This document shows positions 9,374 to 21,233 of a stretch of DNA of 64,000 bases, in pieces. Under the pieces are notes generated by a model. The model made no database searches, was not told the DNA's origin, and worked only from the letters and a program-made list of their open reading frames with translations. Source of the DNA: Akanthomyces muscarius. Taxonomy: Eukaryota > Ascomycota > Sordariomycetes > Hypocreales > Cordycipitaceae. Position 1 is the first letter of the stretch; every line of letters begins with the position of its first letter. The translations under genes were made by a program, and so were the position numbers. The DNA is taken from NCBI RefSeq assembly GCF_028009165.1, contig NC_079246.1:2480001-2544000 (forward strand). The letters are read 5' to 3'.

Positions 9374-10215
9374 ACTGCGGTGAGTAGATGCATTCGCCTT
9401 GTCTGGGCGGAAGAGTTGCGCTGATGGAAAACATTTGTCGCCGGGACAGGCAGGGCATTGTGCACAGTTATTGGGGTTGTGGATTTTAGCAGCATTACGG
9501 CCCGGCCTGCTGTCCTCGGATACTGGCTCTATTTGGTATCTCGGGCGTAATAGTACACCCGTTTCTTGGCCCTCGCAAGGCTGCAATGTGGTCTTAGAGT
9601 AAGCCTACAATATTCACCTTGGCCTAGCAGCTATTGAATAATAAGCAGCCTTCCGCGTAAAACTTGTTAGCATGTAAGAAGCTCTTTGCTACTTCTTCAC
9701 TAGTGGCTCAACTCAAACTGTGCACTTGTGGTACGCCTAGGTGGTCAACAGGGATGTTGGCGCATGCCACAGCACGAAAGGCTCAGTGCAAGGACCGTTA
9801 CCTTCTACATACTACGTACTCAGTAGGTAGCCTTTAGGCCTGTGTGCGGAGCGAGACCCGAGCGGAGCCCTTTTCGTTAGAGCCTGCCTAGGTATCCGTA
9901 AATAGGTACCAAAGCCGACGGACACGGGCAGACGATCCTCGGCGAATCACGGCGCTGACGCTACCAAAAAAAAAATTGTTGAGTTGTCGCGACACTTTTG
10001 TTCTTCGTCATTCTCACTTTCCGAACGGGCAATTAGCCATTGCTCTACTTTTCCGTGAAGCGAACACATTGGCAATTTCATTCTCCCCTCGTCGTTTGTC
10101 CTGAATTGGAAGTCCCGCCTAGGATGATAGCCTCTAGCCCCAACGATTCCTCCTAAAACCCCCTCGAAGAAGCCCCAGGCAACAACGACACAATACACCA
10201 CCTCCAGCGGCCGCA
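9374..10215. other. spacer between the micro-exon gene and the ABC1-family gene
   Basis: Contains the 3' end of the micro-exon transcript and the promoter and leader of the gene starting at 10216. I see no further gene; short frames on either strand lack features. Confidence 0.5.
9380..9449 (+). other. candidate 3'-UTR intron of the micro-exon gene
   Basis: Six bases after the stop codon there is a GTGAGT donor at 9380. A GCTGAT branch-like motif at 9420 and a GGACAG acceptor ending at 9449 give a 70-nt intron of the same form as the thirteen upstream ones. It does not affect the protein. Confidence 0.45.
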
Positions 10216-12117
10216 ATGAGTAGCTTTTCGCTCTCCGTCTTCACTAGGCGCCTTGGTCCCCGCCAATGGACCTGCACGACCTGCAAGAGCCAGCTCCCCC
10301 GATTTCCCAAGCCGACCTCGCCCTTGGGTGCTCCCAGACGCTTCGCCACCGCAACGGGCAGGAATGGCTCGTCGCAACAGCAGCGCCGCCCGCGCAGAGC
10401 TCTGTTGTTCGCATCTACTAGTGCGGCCGTGGGCGGTGTCACGGCGCTTGCCTTCATCGATGACATTAAAGGCGCCTACGAGGCTGCTGGGCGCAGCGGT
10501 CGCGTCGTCTCTGGGCTCGCCATCTGCATCAACGAGTATGACGCCGCAGCAACAACATGACCTCGACGGCCGGCGATGCTAACAAAGGTGCTAGCTACCG
10601 TACCACACTGAACCAAAGAGCCCTGATCGAAGACGCCGACGAAAAGGAAGCCATCCTCAAGGCATGCCACAAGCGATGCGCCGAACGCACCCTCAAGGTG
10701 CTCGAGAAGAATGGCGGCATCTTTATCAAGCTTGGACAGCATCTTGTACGCGATCCGCATGCACCCATCACCGGCTGCGCACCGACTGACACATCCACAG
10801 AGCGCAATGAACTACCTCTTACCCTCCGAGTGGACCACGACCTTTATCCCTCTCCAGGACAAGTGCCCCGTCTCGTCCTACGAATCGATTGAGGCAATGT
10901 ACAGAAAGGACACGGGCGAGGACCTGATGGTGTACTTTTCCGAATTCTCGCACGAGCCCATCGGCGCCGCCTCGCTCGCTCAGGTGCACCTGGCCACGAT
11001 CCGCGCCACGGGCCAGCAGGTCGCCGTCAAGGTGCAGCACCCGGAGCTGCAGGCCTGGGCGCCGCTGGACCTGGCGCTGACCCGCTACACCTTTTCGACG
11101 CTCAAGCGCTTCTTCCCCGAGTACGACCTCGAGTGGCTGTCGTCGGAGATGGAGGTGTCGCTGCCCAAGGAGCTCGACTTCCAGGAGGAGGCCGTCAACG
11201 CCAAGTCGATGCGCGACCACTTTGCCAAGATCCCCCACCTCCCCCTCATCATCCCCGACGTCGTCTGGGCCCGCCGGCGCATCATCGTCATGGCCTGCGA
11301 GGCCGGCCACCGCCCCGACGACCTGGCCTACCTCGACGCCAACGGCATCGACCGCGACGAGGTGTCGGCGACGCTCGCCCGCATCTTCAACGAGATGATC
11401 TTTGGCGACGGCGCGCCGCTCCACTGCGACCCCCACGGCGGCAACCTCGCCATCCGCAAAAACGACGAGTTTCGCGGCTTCAGCGGCCGGCCCAACTTTG
11501 ACGTCATCCTCTACGACCACGGCCTGTACCGCGAGATCCCGCTCGCGCTGCGCCGCTCCTACGCCAAGATGTGGCTGGCCGTCATCGACGGCGACATGGA
11601 GCGCATGAGGCGGTACGCGCACGAGGTCGCCGGCATCACCGACAAGGACTTTCCGCTCTTCGCATCGGCCATTACCGGCCGCGACTATAGCGTCATCTCC
11701 AAGCAGGGCTCCATCCTGCAGACGCGCACCGGCGACGAGGAGGCCGCCATGTCGACGTCCCTGCAGGAGGGCCTCATCGTCGACCTGGTGCAGCTGCTGA
11801 GCCGCGTGCCGCGCATCATCCTCCTCATCCTCAAGACCAACGACCTGACGCGCAGCCTCGACGAGAACCTGCAGACGCGCCAGGGCCCGATCCGCACCTT
11901 TATGATCCTGGCGCGCTACTGCACGCGCACCGTCTTTTACGAGCAGCTGGACAAGATCCGCGAGCGCGGCGGGTCGTTCCTCTGGCCGGCCAACGCGGTC
12001 CGCGTCGTGTCGGCCTGGGCGTCGCTGATGCGTGTCGAGATCAAGCTCGAGGTGTTTGAGCTGTGGCTGAGCATCAAGCGCATGCTGGGGCTGAGGAGCA
12101 CCGCAGCGCTGCAATAG
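10216..12117 (+). CDS. ABC1/ADCK (UbiB) family atypical kinase-like protein, Mcp2/ADCK1-like
   Basis: Member of the ABC1/UbiB family, mitochondrial atypical kinases or ATPases linked to lipid and coenzyme Q homeostasis. Exons 10216-10535, 10595-10745 and 10801-12117 (introns 59 and 55 nt) encode 595 residues. The N terminus is basic and Ser/Thr-rich (mitochondrial targeting type), followed by an Ala/Gly hydrophobic stretch near residues 70-80. The family-specific KxGQ motif is seen as GGIFIKLGQ (about residue 152), the Ala-rich loop as EPIGAASLAQVHLA (about 208-221), the catalytic-loop equivalent as HCDPHGGN (about 365-372), and the DFG equivalent as YDHGLYREI. The overall arrangement fits the Mcp2/ADCK1 branch better than Coq8, but that assignment is inference. 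Confidence 0.92.
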
Positions 12118-12631
12118 TAGAAGCTATGTTGATAGAATAGACTGTACATATACATATAGACAACTCAAAAAGAGGGGTTCAAGATGCCCGGCGTAAAAGC
12201 GCCGAGCAGATAATGCGATACAACATATACACATGCAGCACTACCCTACATCTACCGTGAAGTTTTGATATGGCTTTTCGATGCGCTTTTTGCCATGTTC
12301 GTTCTGTTCGTGCGACGTCTTTTTGTCATTAAATACTGACCGCTAATTCAGCTTCGATTCAGGCAGCGATTGTTGCGAACGTGTAGCTTGCTGCTTCTTC
12401 ATTTGGAAGAGGTACTACTCTATGGCTCCACGACCATATAAAGCCAACAGCAGTGCCCAGTACCATTTCTGACGGCGAAAGGAAAAGAACGCATAGTTGT
12501 AGTTCAATCAGTAGTCCGGTGAAATAAAAGAAACACCAAAAAAAAAAAAGAACCTCCAGACTAATCACAACTCGAAAAGAAGAAGAAAAGAAGAAACCAT
12601 TCAGTTGAGTGAGGATGGGGCAAAAAAAACA
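12118..12631. other. spacer between the ABC1-family gene and the tRNA gene
   Basis: 3' flank of the ABC1-family gene, then A-rich sequence with a poly-A run near 12540. No gene seen on either strand. Confidence 0.5.
12622..12629 (-). terminator. RNA polymerase III T-run terminator
   Basis: A run of eight T on the minus strand, three bases beyond the 3' end of the tRNA-Val gene, is the normal Pol III stop signal. Confidence 0.8.
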
Positions 12632-12704
12632 GGTCCTGCCCGGGCTCGAACCGGGGACCTTCTCGGTGTTAACGAGGTGCCATAACCAACTAGACCACAA
12701 GACC
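12632..12704 (-). tRNA. tRNA-Val(AAC)
   Basis: The 73-nt minus-strand sequence folds as a cloverleaf. The acceptor stem pairs GGTCTTG with CAGGACC (one G-T pair), the D arm contains the A box (GTGGTCTAGTTGG), and the anticodon loop TTAACAC carries AAC, decoding GTT as valine. The T arm is CCCGG TTCGAGC CCGGG. No intron. The outermost anticodon-stem pair (27-43) is a C-A mismatch; the other four pairs are good. A Pol III T-run follows. Confidence 0.93.
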
Positions 12705-13466
12705 CTGTTTATTGTTGAAGAACCGTTGCATAATTGTTTATATAAAGGCTCAACTGTTTTTCTGGCATTTTTTCATCTTTACTATCTGCTGCCTGTCAGA
12801 CCGGCGTCCTCGGGACCGATTCATTACACAAAACTCCGCGTTCCCTGGCGCGCCTTGAAAAACGCCACAGCATCTTTTTTTCGATGCTTGGCCTACTCCG
12901 CCTGGTCACTCGTCAGCCTTGCGTGAGATTGCCTTTCGGCGCGGGAAGTGTCCAACTTTCCGCATCGGCGTTTCAGCAGCCTCGTGTCGCTGTATCTCCG
13001 AACAGGGCGCTTGATAGTACCACCACCGGATGTGAGGCAACGTACTCCGGTCCTTAACGCCATTACCGAATACTTTTTGTCAAGGCTCTGGAAGAGAAGA
13101 AGAGGTACAATCAGCACGATGACAAAATTTGCGGATATTGTTTTTTTTTTTTTTTTGACCAGGCAGTGCATGCGCGTCTGGAAGCGTCGTCAGCGTCTCT
13201 GGAACGGGCGTTTCTTTACCTGGTTGGGATGTATGTGTGAAAGTAGGCATCCAAGTCGTAAAGCCTATAAATAATGTCGTAGAGAACGTTTCTCAGAAAC
13301 CACAGAATCAGAATAGTATCCAAGAAAACCAGAGCACTTAACCTCATCGGTAACGGCCAAGCACACCCTTTCAACACCGAGATTATTGACTGGAACAGCC
13401 GTCTCCTCATCCCCATAGGAAACCACAACACCACCGCCCAAACACGACAAATACCAGTACTTTAAA
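12705..13466. other. spacer between the tRNA gene and the SDR gene
   Basis: Holds the upstream flank of the tRNA and the promoter of the dehydrogenase gene. A poly-T run of about 17 bases lies near 13139-13157. No gene seen. Confidence 0.5.
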
Positions 13467-14768
13467 ATGTCCATGCTTAGCCAAATATTCCCCCCCTCGC
13501 CGACTTTTACCGAAGAGCATGTCCCCAATCTCCAAGGCAAAGTAAACCATCCCTTCCTTGCACCCGTCCCCTGCCCGTCCCCTGCCCGTCCCCGACTAAC
13601 AAGCCCCCAGGTGTGCATCGTCACCGGCGCGGCCGTCGGCGTCGGCTACCAGCTCGCCAAGATGCTCTACGCCCAGCACGCCACCGTCTACATTGCCACG
13701 CGCTCCGCCGCCAAGATCGACGCCGCCATCTCGTCGCTCCGCGCTTCGGCGCCGTCGAGCCGGGGCGTCCTGCGGGCCATGGTGCTGGACCTGTCTGATC
13801 TCGCGACCATTGGCCCCGCGGCGCGGGCGTTCCTCGACCAAGAGAGCCGGCTGGATGTGCTGGTGCACAATGCGGGCATCATGACGCCGCCAGCGGGCAG
13901 CAAGTCCAAACAGGTGCGTGTGTGGTTCTCGCCGCGCGCTTCTCTATGCGTGTAGAGCAATTTCAGGAAAGGAGCAGAGCGCTAACGATGGGGAAAAAAC
14001 AAGGGTCACGATCTGGAAATGGCAACCAACTGCCTCGGACCGTTCCTCCTCAGCCGGTTTCTGCAGCCAGTCCAGCAGCGTACCGCGTCACTGCCAGATG
14101 CCAGTCCCGCCGCCGTGCGCACCGTCTGGGTCGCGTCCATGCTCGACGGCTTCAGCGTCCACGGCGGCATCGTCTTTGGCGGTGGCGACGGCAAGACTGA
14201 CAGCAGCGGCGCGCCGGTCGTGCAGAGCAATGCCATGGACAACTACATGCAGACCAAAGCCGGCGCCGTCTTTCTCGCGCACGAGTCTGCGCAGCGCTTT
14301 CCCGACTCTGGCGTCGTCAACATGGTAACCCCCCCCCTCCCCCCTGTCCCTGTTTCGCTTTTTGTCCCTTGTCAATATACTGATGGCTCGGGGGGAAACA
14401 ATAGAGTGTACATCCGGGACTCATGCGCACAGAGCTGCAGCGTCATCAAAACCGCATTGTCAAGCACGCCATGGTAAGTTTCTGAAGCGACGGAACAAGA
14501 AGAAGAAAAGGGAGTTAACAGACCGAAAAAGGGCGTCGTGTTTAAACCGGCCAAGTTTGGTGCGTACAGCGAGCTCTTTGCCGGCTTCTCGCCGAGCATC
14601 ACGGCCGCGCACAACGGCCGCTTCGCCATTCCGTGGGGCCGTCTCGGGACGGTGCCCCGGCACATTGAGGAGGCGCTCAAGGGCAGGGAGCGTGGCGGCA
14701 CGGGGGCGTCGAGGCGCTTTTGGGAGTGGTGCGAGCAGGAGACGGCGCCGTACTTTGTCCAGGCTTGA
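13467..14768 (+). CDS. short-chain dehydrogenase/reductase, retinol-dehydrogenase-like
   Basis: NAD(P)-dependent oxidoreductase of the classical SDR fold; substrate unknown. Exons 13467-13541, 13611-13913, 14004-14324, 14405-14473 and 14532-14768 (introns 69, 90, 80 and 58 nt) join in frame to 334 residues. Motifs: cofactor motif TGAAVGVG at residues 30-37, D-L-S-D after the fourth strand, HNAGIM, catalytic Ser in VWVASMLDG (about 171) and YMQTK (Y207, K211), then HPGLMRTEL after the active site as in retinol-dehydrogenase-like fungal SDRs. The last acceptor (at 14531) was chosen because it keeps the frame MGVVFKPAKFGAY. An alternative start at the third codon is possible. Confidence 0.92.
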
Positions 14769-14992
14769 TTTCCTCTGTGTATGCGAGTTGATGCTGTCAT
14801 CTTCACCGTCGCGATTCAGATTCAGTGGAGATGGAGTATATGAAAGATGTGAATAATAGTCCGCTCCAAATAATAATATCAATGCTGAAACACCAGTAAA
14901 TCCTTCCTACATGTACAAACGCCATTCCAAACGCCAGTCATACCCAATGAGTCCCTGACCCTAAACATCGAAATGCAAAATGTGGTCTGATA

Positions 14993-17900
14993 TTATGCAA
15001 ATGAGCCGCGGCCCAATAGTCCTCCTACAACACCTAGCCTCTTCTCCGCACCCTTCATCTTCTTCTCCTCGCGGCGACGCTCACTCTCCTGGATGCGCGC
15101 GTGGCCCTCGTTGCCCGGCACCGCGCGGCTCACCACGCCGCTGCGCTTGCCGGCTGCCTTTTTGATCTTGGCCTCCTCGCCGAAGCCGCCAGCCGCAGAG
15201 CCGCTCGACGTGGTGCTCCCCGCCGTCGAAATGATGGACGAGTTGGTCGTCGCGCGGCGAAGCAGCGGCGGCACCTTGAACGCAGCCCCAGACGCTGATG
15301 CTGCCGAGGCAAACGCAAGACGGCTGCTGCTGCTGGATACATTGGAGTTGCCCCTCTTGAGGCTGATACGGTCGACGACGCCGGCAGCTGTGCGGCGTGG
15401 AGAGCGATTCTCCTTGTTACTGCGCGACGCGCCGTCTTCATCTTCGCTGTCGGAACCGGCCTCGGTTGCTGGTATCAACGAAGCGTCGGGCTCTTCGAGC
15501 AAGTTAGACAGAGTCTCGCGGACTTCGCCAATGTTGGAAGGTTTCTTGGCGTCTTTGGTCCTGCGCATGCGGGCCGGCGGCCTGTTGTTGTCGCCGCCAG
15601 CAGGTGCGGTGGCGAGTGCCTGACGGGCCGGCTGCTGGGGCTGGCTATCGGGGATCGTCTGCTGAGCACCCTCCTGTGTTTCAGGAGCAGGAGATTGCGA
15701 GGAGTCGCGCTGAGAAGGCGACTCAACAATCTCCAGAATGTCCATCTCATCGTCGCTGCCGCGGTCCTCAATGGTTCGCAGGAATGCTTGGTTGCCGGGG
15801 TTCTCGGCCATCTTCTTGACGCGCTCATCTGAAAAGAGAGCCTTTTGCATCTTGGCAAACTGGCGACGCTTCATGCGTCGGCGCGCCTCACCGTCGTCAT
15901 CAGAGTCGGAAAGGTCGTAGTCGGCGCCACGTTTGCGGCGCAGATTACCCGTGGTAATGTCTTTGAATAGCTTCTCAACTTGTTGCTCATCCTCCGCACG
16001 AGCCCGGTCACTAAATCATGTCAGTCGATGTACACCATACATCATGACAAATCACTTACGCATAGAAAGCAGCCAGCTTGCTGTCGTCGGCATTGTTGGC
16101 AGTGGCGTCGTCAATCATTTCCTTCACAGAGGCGTTGGATTCGTTGTCACTGTCCTCGCCGTCAACGCCACCAAGGCCAGCGTACTCGTCATCGGACTCC
16201 ATAGCTTCCTGCTCCACCATTTCCTTCGCCTTGCTCGTCTTGGTGTTGAAAGCATCCGTGAGACGTCTTTTTTCCTTCTGTTTAGCTTGTGCCTTTAGCT
16301 TGGCAAACGCATCCTCCGCAGTGGCAGAGACTTCAGTAGCTATAGGTTGAGTAGGCTCGACAGTTTTTTCAACATCAGCCTTGCGACGGAGCTTTCCTCG
16401 TCGCAAAAGAGGCGACGCTTGGGGGCCGTCTTCCATGGTACCGGCAACATCCGTAGCCACAGTAGAGAACGGAGGCTCCACAAAGCGCTCCCTAAGAGGC
16501 GTATACGCTTGGAAGCCACCATCCTGGGAAAGCTCGATGGTCTGCGACTCGCCCGGGTAGTCCCGCATAAGACTATCTAGGCCGTGCATCTGTGACTGCG
16601 ACATATTGAGGCGGATACCTTGCGTGGCACCCTGCGTCTCGGGACGCTGCGAATCCATGACAATGTGATCCTCGGGCGGACCCATGGTTGCTGAAAAGTT
16701 GGAGTCGGGGAACTGGTCAAAGTCCGGCATCATTGACTGGGTAGGAGCATTGGCGGTGCCGATCTGGCTATCGTCCATAGTGCCGGCAAAGATCTGGGTT
16801 AGCCCAAGACCAGCGGGTCCCTTGACTGGCAGACCGGGAATAAACGTCTTCTTTGCAGATCGCAAAACGGAGCCAGGTGCAGCAGGGGAGTCGCCATTTG
16901 CCGCAGCGGGAGAAATCTGGTTAGTCGACCTGACTGGCTTGGGAGTAGACTTGATTTCCACCTCGCCTTCGTCGTCCGAAATGACGACTGTGACGTTTCT
17001 GGGTCGCCTACGACGCGCCAGCACCGCAGCCTCTTCCATCTCCTCGTCCTCATTGGCCTTGGTTTCGTCCTGGACATCTTCGTCCTCAGCTTCGTCATCG
17101 AAAAGGGGATTGGCCGCGTCACTCTCGTCATCAGCATCATCGCCCTCGTCTTCTTCAGATCCAGAGAGCTCAATAGCTTCGACTTCCATCTCCTTTTCAG
17201 AAGCCTGGTACTCATCATCACTGTCGTCCCAGGCAAGTGGATCAGCGGTGGTGGTTTCCCTCTGCTCCTTTTTGGCGGCCTCGCGCTCGTGCTCCATGAG
17301 ACGTTGGACTTCGTTACGAGCCTTGGTGACGATATCCTCCACCTCTTCCATTTGCTTCTCACGCTCCTCCATCGTCTGGACAACAATGCCCTGAGACTTG
17401 AGAAGCTCGAGTCGACGGGCGCGCTCCAGCTTGGCCTGTTGTCTGGCTCTTTGCTGAAGGGAAGCTTGAAGTTGGTTGTTGGTCATCCCCGTCTGATTCT
17501 TCTTGCGACGGCCCTGGTTTCTGTCTGGGGATTGCACGAGAGCAAGGGCGCGAAGAACCTGTAAGGAGTGCGACTCTTGGGCGGCCTTTACAGGCACGTT
17601 GTCAAAAACAGCCTTGACCTTGTCCTGGACTGTGGCGGTGATTTCAAGCTCGTCATCAGAGCCAGTAGCGAGTGACTTTATGAGGTTAGGAAGGCGGACA
17701 CGAACACGGGTTTTGGCCGTTTCGGTCTCAGCTGGCTTCTCTTCAGCGACCTCAACGGCTGTGCTCTTGCTTTTTTCGATGGGCTGAGCACGAGCGGAGC
17801 CAGAGATTTCGTCCAAAGTGGGCAGGTCCTCGTCGATATCAATCCCAGCGTTCATGGTGATGGGGGCCTCAGGGGCTTTCTTGGCTGATGGGGGGGAGCT

Positions 17901-18926
17901 TGGTGGCGTTTCCGCGTCTGCCATCTCGACATCGGATTGAGGGGTAGTAGGACGGCTGGAGCTGGCAGGCTCGGCGGCAGGCTCGGCTACAGGCTCAGCA
18001 GGCTGGCCATTCGGTCTGAAGTTGAACCTCTCGAAGAGGCTGCTCTTTGTAATCTTCTTTCGCGTCTTGGCCTCATGGGCCAACTGCATGCTTCGGGCCA
18101 TGCGCTGCGTCTCGCGGTTCATTTCCTCAACGGCCTTTTTGCTAGCCTTGCGGGACGGCCGGGCTGACTTTTGCGTCAGAGTCTGGCCGCCCTCGTCGTC
18201 ATCAATGTTGGAGACGTCATCATCGTTGGAGTCGAGGCCGTCGAGCTCAGAAGACAGCTTCTCCTGTCGCGCTCGGCGCTCGGCTCGCTCAGCTTCTTCC
18301 TTGGCCTCGCGGGCCAGGCGCTCCTGGCGCTTCCTCTCGACGAGAGCCTTGAAACGGTTCGACTTGATGTCAGGTAAAGCATCGCTGTCTGAGTTCGAGT
18401 CATTTTGCTGTACGCTGCGGGTGGGAGAGGGGCCGGCCGGTGACGAGACGAAGAGACCGGGGCTGGAAGGGTTTGTGTTATTTTGCTGCGTCGAATCTTG
18501 CTCTGGTGTGGTATCGCGAGCTTGGCGACGTTGTAAACGACGAGGAGCTACGGGTAAATCGTCATCGTCATCATTCTGCTCCTCTTGAGGTTGCTGTTGT
18601 CCCTCTTCGCGTTCTAGCATCTGTTTTACGCGTTCACGCGCGTTTTGTGGCTTCTTTTCGTTGGGTGATGCGCTGTTGGCCTGCATACGGGCCGCGAGTC
18701 TACCTCGGGGGCGGATCTCGACATCGGACTCGCTGTCGTCGTCGTCGAGCTGTGCAAGGGCTGACCTCACCGAGGTACGAGCCGTCGTTTTCAATGGTGT
18801 AGATGTGCCGTCTTCGTCATCACTGCTGCCAACAGTAGCGAGGAGGGCCTTGATTTTAGAGCGAGGCGTCAGCATGGGAGCTGGCGAACCTCCTCGCGAA
18901 GACGCGGGCGAGGACGGCGCGGACAT
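14993..18926 (-). CDS. mrc1: replication checkpoint mediator Mrc1 (claspin-like)
   Basis: Mrc1 travels with the replication fork, couples helicase and polymerase, and when phosphorylated by the sensor kinase recruits the effector checkpoint kinase. Exons 18926-16060 and 16010-14993 (intron 49 nt) encode 1294 residues. The protein is highly charged and disordered, with many SQ/TQ sites for the checkpoint kinase between about residues 690 and 810 (LTQIFAG, DDSQIG, APTQSMM, DSQRPETQGATQ, MSQSQM, ESQTIELSQ). The conserved Mrc1-like domain spans the exon junction, with DDEYAGLGGVDGEDSDNE, AAFYADRARAEDEQQVEKLF and MKRRQFAKMQKALFSDERVK. The C-terminal tail is Ser-rich. Stop at 14993-14995. Confidence 0.94.
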
Positions 18927-20000
18927 GGCGCGTCGAGAGGGTTATGAGTGATGCAAAGAATAAGTGACTTTCTGAAAGATTGATGTGCCGGGAAGAAACA
19001 GAAATGGAGTATTAAAACAGGTCTCTAGTGCTGCATTGGTACAGAGAATAATGAAGTTGATGTCCAAAAAGTATGGAGGAAGACGGTAGGTAGTTTAAGA
19101 GGTGCGGGTGGGCTTTTCTGTAGGCGACGCGCGACGCGGTGGGCTTTGGCTGGGATACACCAACCGCCGCCACCTGGAACGCGCCGACGCATCGCTGGTG
19201 GGCCGACCCGCGTAAAACACTTGCCCAGTTTGGCCCTGTCAATTTAGCACGTCAATTGAGGATTACCTATCCGTACTACTCTGCACAACGCCCTGTAACA
19301 CTGCCATTATCTTTTATTCGAGTCAAGTTCTGTGGCAATTCATGAAGATGCGTGACCGACTTACCCATGATCTTGATACCCATGTCACTGGCCAGCGTGA
19401 ATGCGTTGTAAAATCACCACAATGACACCCAAATAGCGCATGTTAATTAGTAAGATGGACTTGTCTGCAACCGTCGACTTATACGAGGAACGCCAGTGTC
19501 ATGGCACGGTGTTATATTAAAGAGTGGTTGTCAAGTGCTACCTACACTGCATGTGCCACACACCGTACCGCATTGGTGGGGTGTGTGGCGCATGTGAAGC
19601 TTGTGCTGAAGAAGAGTGCTATGGAGAGCGCCACAGAAAGACTTACCGGTAAGTATCCTCTACAGGAGTACTACCAGGAACATTTTTCATCAGCGTTAGA
19701 AAAAAAATGGAAAAAGTGAGAGAGCTTTGCACACTATTTTTGCCTACTAATCAAACTTAATCAAGGGTATGGTTGGCGCTACACGACCAGGTCAAGCAAC
19801 TTTCAGACTGTCCGTCGCCTACAAATGTACCCTTGTCGCGATAAGGCTTATCGGCCTCGGACCCAGAAAAATTTCTGCCAAAGCACTGGTGGGATTGCAG
19901 TTTAATGCTTCCTGAACGACAATATCTTTGTAAAAAGTATTCATCTTTGAATTGCACTTAAAAGACCATTCAAGCAGAAGTTCGCATCTGTACTGGTCTC
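18927..20000. other. divergent spacer between mrc1 and the nop13-like gene
   Basis: About 1.1 kb carrying two promoters. Short open frames (for example 19501-19719) have no recognisable features. Confidence 0.5.
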
Positions 20001-21233
20001 ATGTCTTCCGACGAAAAAGAAATGTCCCCCGTGGACAGCGCGCCCGAGACGAATGCCTCGAAGCGCAAGGCCGATGTCGACGAGATTGAAGTCGATCTCG
20101 AGGCCCCAGAGCCGCCGTCGAAGCGCGCCCGTCGTGCGATGAAAAAGGGCAAAAGCGCGACATCGAAATCGAAAAAGGACAACGACATTGACGACCTCGA
20201 AGAGGACGAGACCACCGACAAGAAGGACGACAAAGCGGTTGCGCGCTCCGAGCACGGTGTCTGGATCGGCAACCTGCGCTTCAGCGTGACACCACAGGAG
20301 CTACGCAAGTGGCTCATTGACAACTCGGGCGGCGTCCTCACCGGCGACATGATTACGCGACTGAAGCTGCCGCTGTCTAAGACGCCCGGCCGCGACAAGA
20401 GCGCCGCACCCATCAACAAGGGATTCGCCTACGTCGACTTTTCCGACATTGGTGGCAAGGTCGCCGCCATTGCGCTGTCAGAGACTGAGTGGAACGGCCG
20501 CCGCCTGCTGATCAAGGACTCGAAATCTTTCGAGGGCCGTCCCAAGAAGGAGCCCGAGGCCAAAGAGGATGGCGAGGGTGGCCGCAGCGGGACCCGAGGC
20601 CAGCCCGCCGTGGACCCCAACGCCAGCCGCAAAATCTTTGTCGGCAACATGAGCTTCAAGACGACCGAGGACGACGTGCTGCGTAACTTTGAAAAGTGCG
20701 GCGAGATTGAGTGGGCCAAGGTCGCCACGTTTGAGGACACGGGCAAGTGCAAGGGCTACGGCTGGGTCAAGTTCAAGGACCCCGAGGCCGCTGCCTGGGC
20801 CGTCAAGGGCTTTGTCAAGATCAAGGAGGCCGTCGAGACGGAGGACGATTTCCGCGACGACGACGACAAAGTCAAGAGCGGGGATGAGGATGAGGATGAG
20901 GACGAGGACGAGGAGAAGGAAAAGAAGAAGAAGAAGAACAACGGCCAGCAGCAAAAGCAGTTCAAGACGCGCAAGTGGTACGTGAACCGCATGCTCGGAC
21001 GCGAGCTCAAGCTGCAGCTGGCCGAGGACGACCAGGCCCGCTACAGGAAGCGCTTCGGCAAGGACAGGCCGGCCAACGCCCGCGAGGGCGCTGGTGGCCA
21101 GCGCGGACCGCGTGAGGGCGGCGGTGAGAGGAGACAGCAGCACAAGAAGGCCGAGACGGCAGAGGACATCCAGACGGCGCGACTGACTGGTAGAGTCGTC
21201 GAGTCTACAGGTACCAAGGTTACGTTTGATTAA
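20001..21233 (+). CDS. nop13: nucleolar RNA-binding protein Nop13-like, two RRMs
   Basis: Intronless, 410 residues. Two RNA-recognition motifs. RRM1, at about residues 84-175, starts GVWIGNLRFSVT with RNP1 as KGFAYVDF. RRM2, at about 211-300, starts KIFVGNMSFKTTEDD with RNP1 as KGYGWVKF. An acidic/basic N-terminal tail contains nuclear-localisation-type clusters (KRARRAMKKGK), and a long Asp/Glu then Lys run (DEDEDEDEDEEKEKKKKKN) follows RRM2. This layout matches Nop13/Nop12-type nucleolar proteins involved in pre-ribosome assembly; assignment to Nop13 rather than a close paralogue is from family resemblance. The start is the first ATG of the frame, shortly after a clear A/T-rich leader. Confidence 0.9.
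   Translation: MSSDEKEMSPVDSAPETNASKRKADVDEIEVDLEAPEPPSKRARRAMKKGKSATSKSKKDNDIDDLEEDETTDKKDDKAVARSEHGVWIGNLRFSVTPQELRKWLIDNSGGVLTGDMITRLKLPLSKTPGRDKSAAPINKGFAYVDFSDIGGKVAAIALSETEWNGRRLLIKDSKSFEGRPKKEPEAKEDGEGGRSGTRGQPAVDPNASRKIFVGNMSFKTTEDDVLRNFEKCGEIEWAKVATFEDTGKCKGYGWVKFKDPEAAAWAVKGFVKIKEAVETEDDFRDDDDKVKSGDEDEDEDEDEEKEKKKKKNNGQQQKQFKTRKWYVNRMLGRELKLQLAEDDQARYRKRFGKDRPANAREGAGGQRGPREGGGERRQQHKKAETAEDIQTARLTGRVVESTGTKVTFD

Noticed and set aside
10819..12114. 431-codon minus-strand frame opposite the ABC1-family gene
   Set aside because: It is the mirror of a G+C-rich coding exon; its translation is Val/Ala/Asp/Arg-rich without domains, while the plus strand carries all family motifs.
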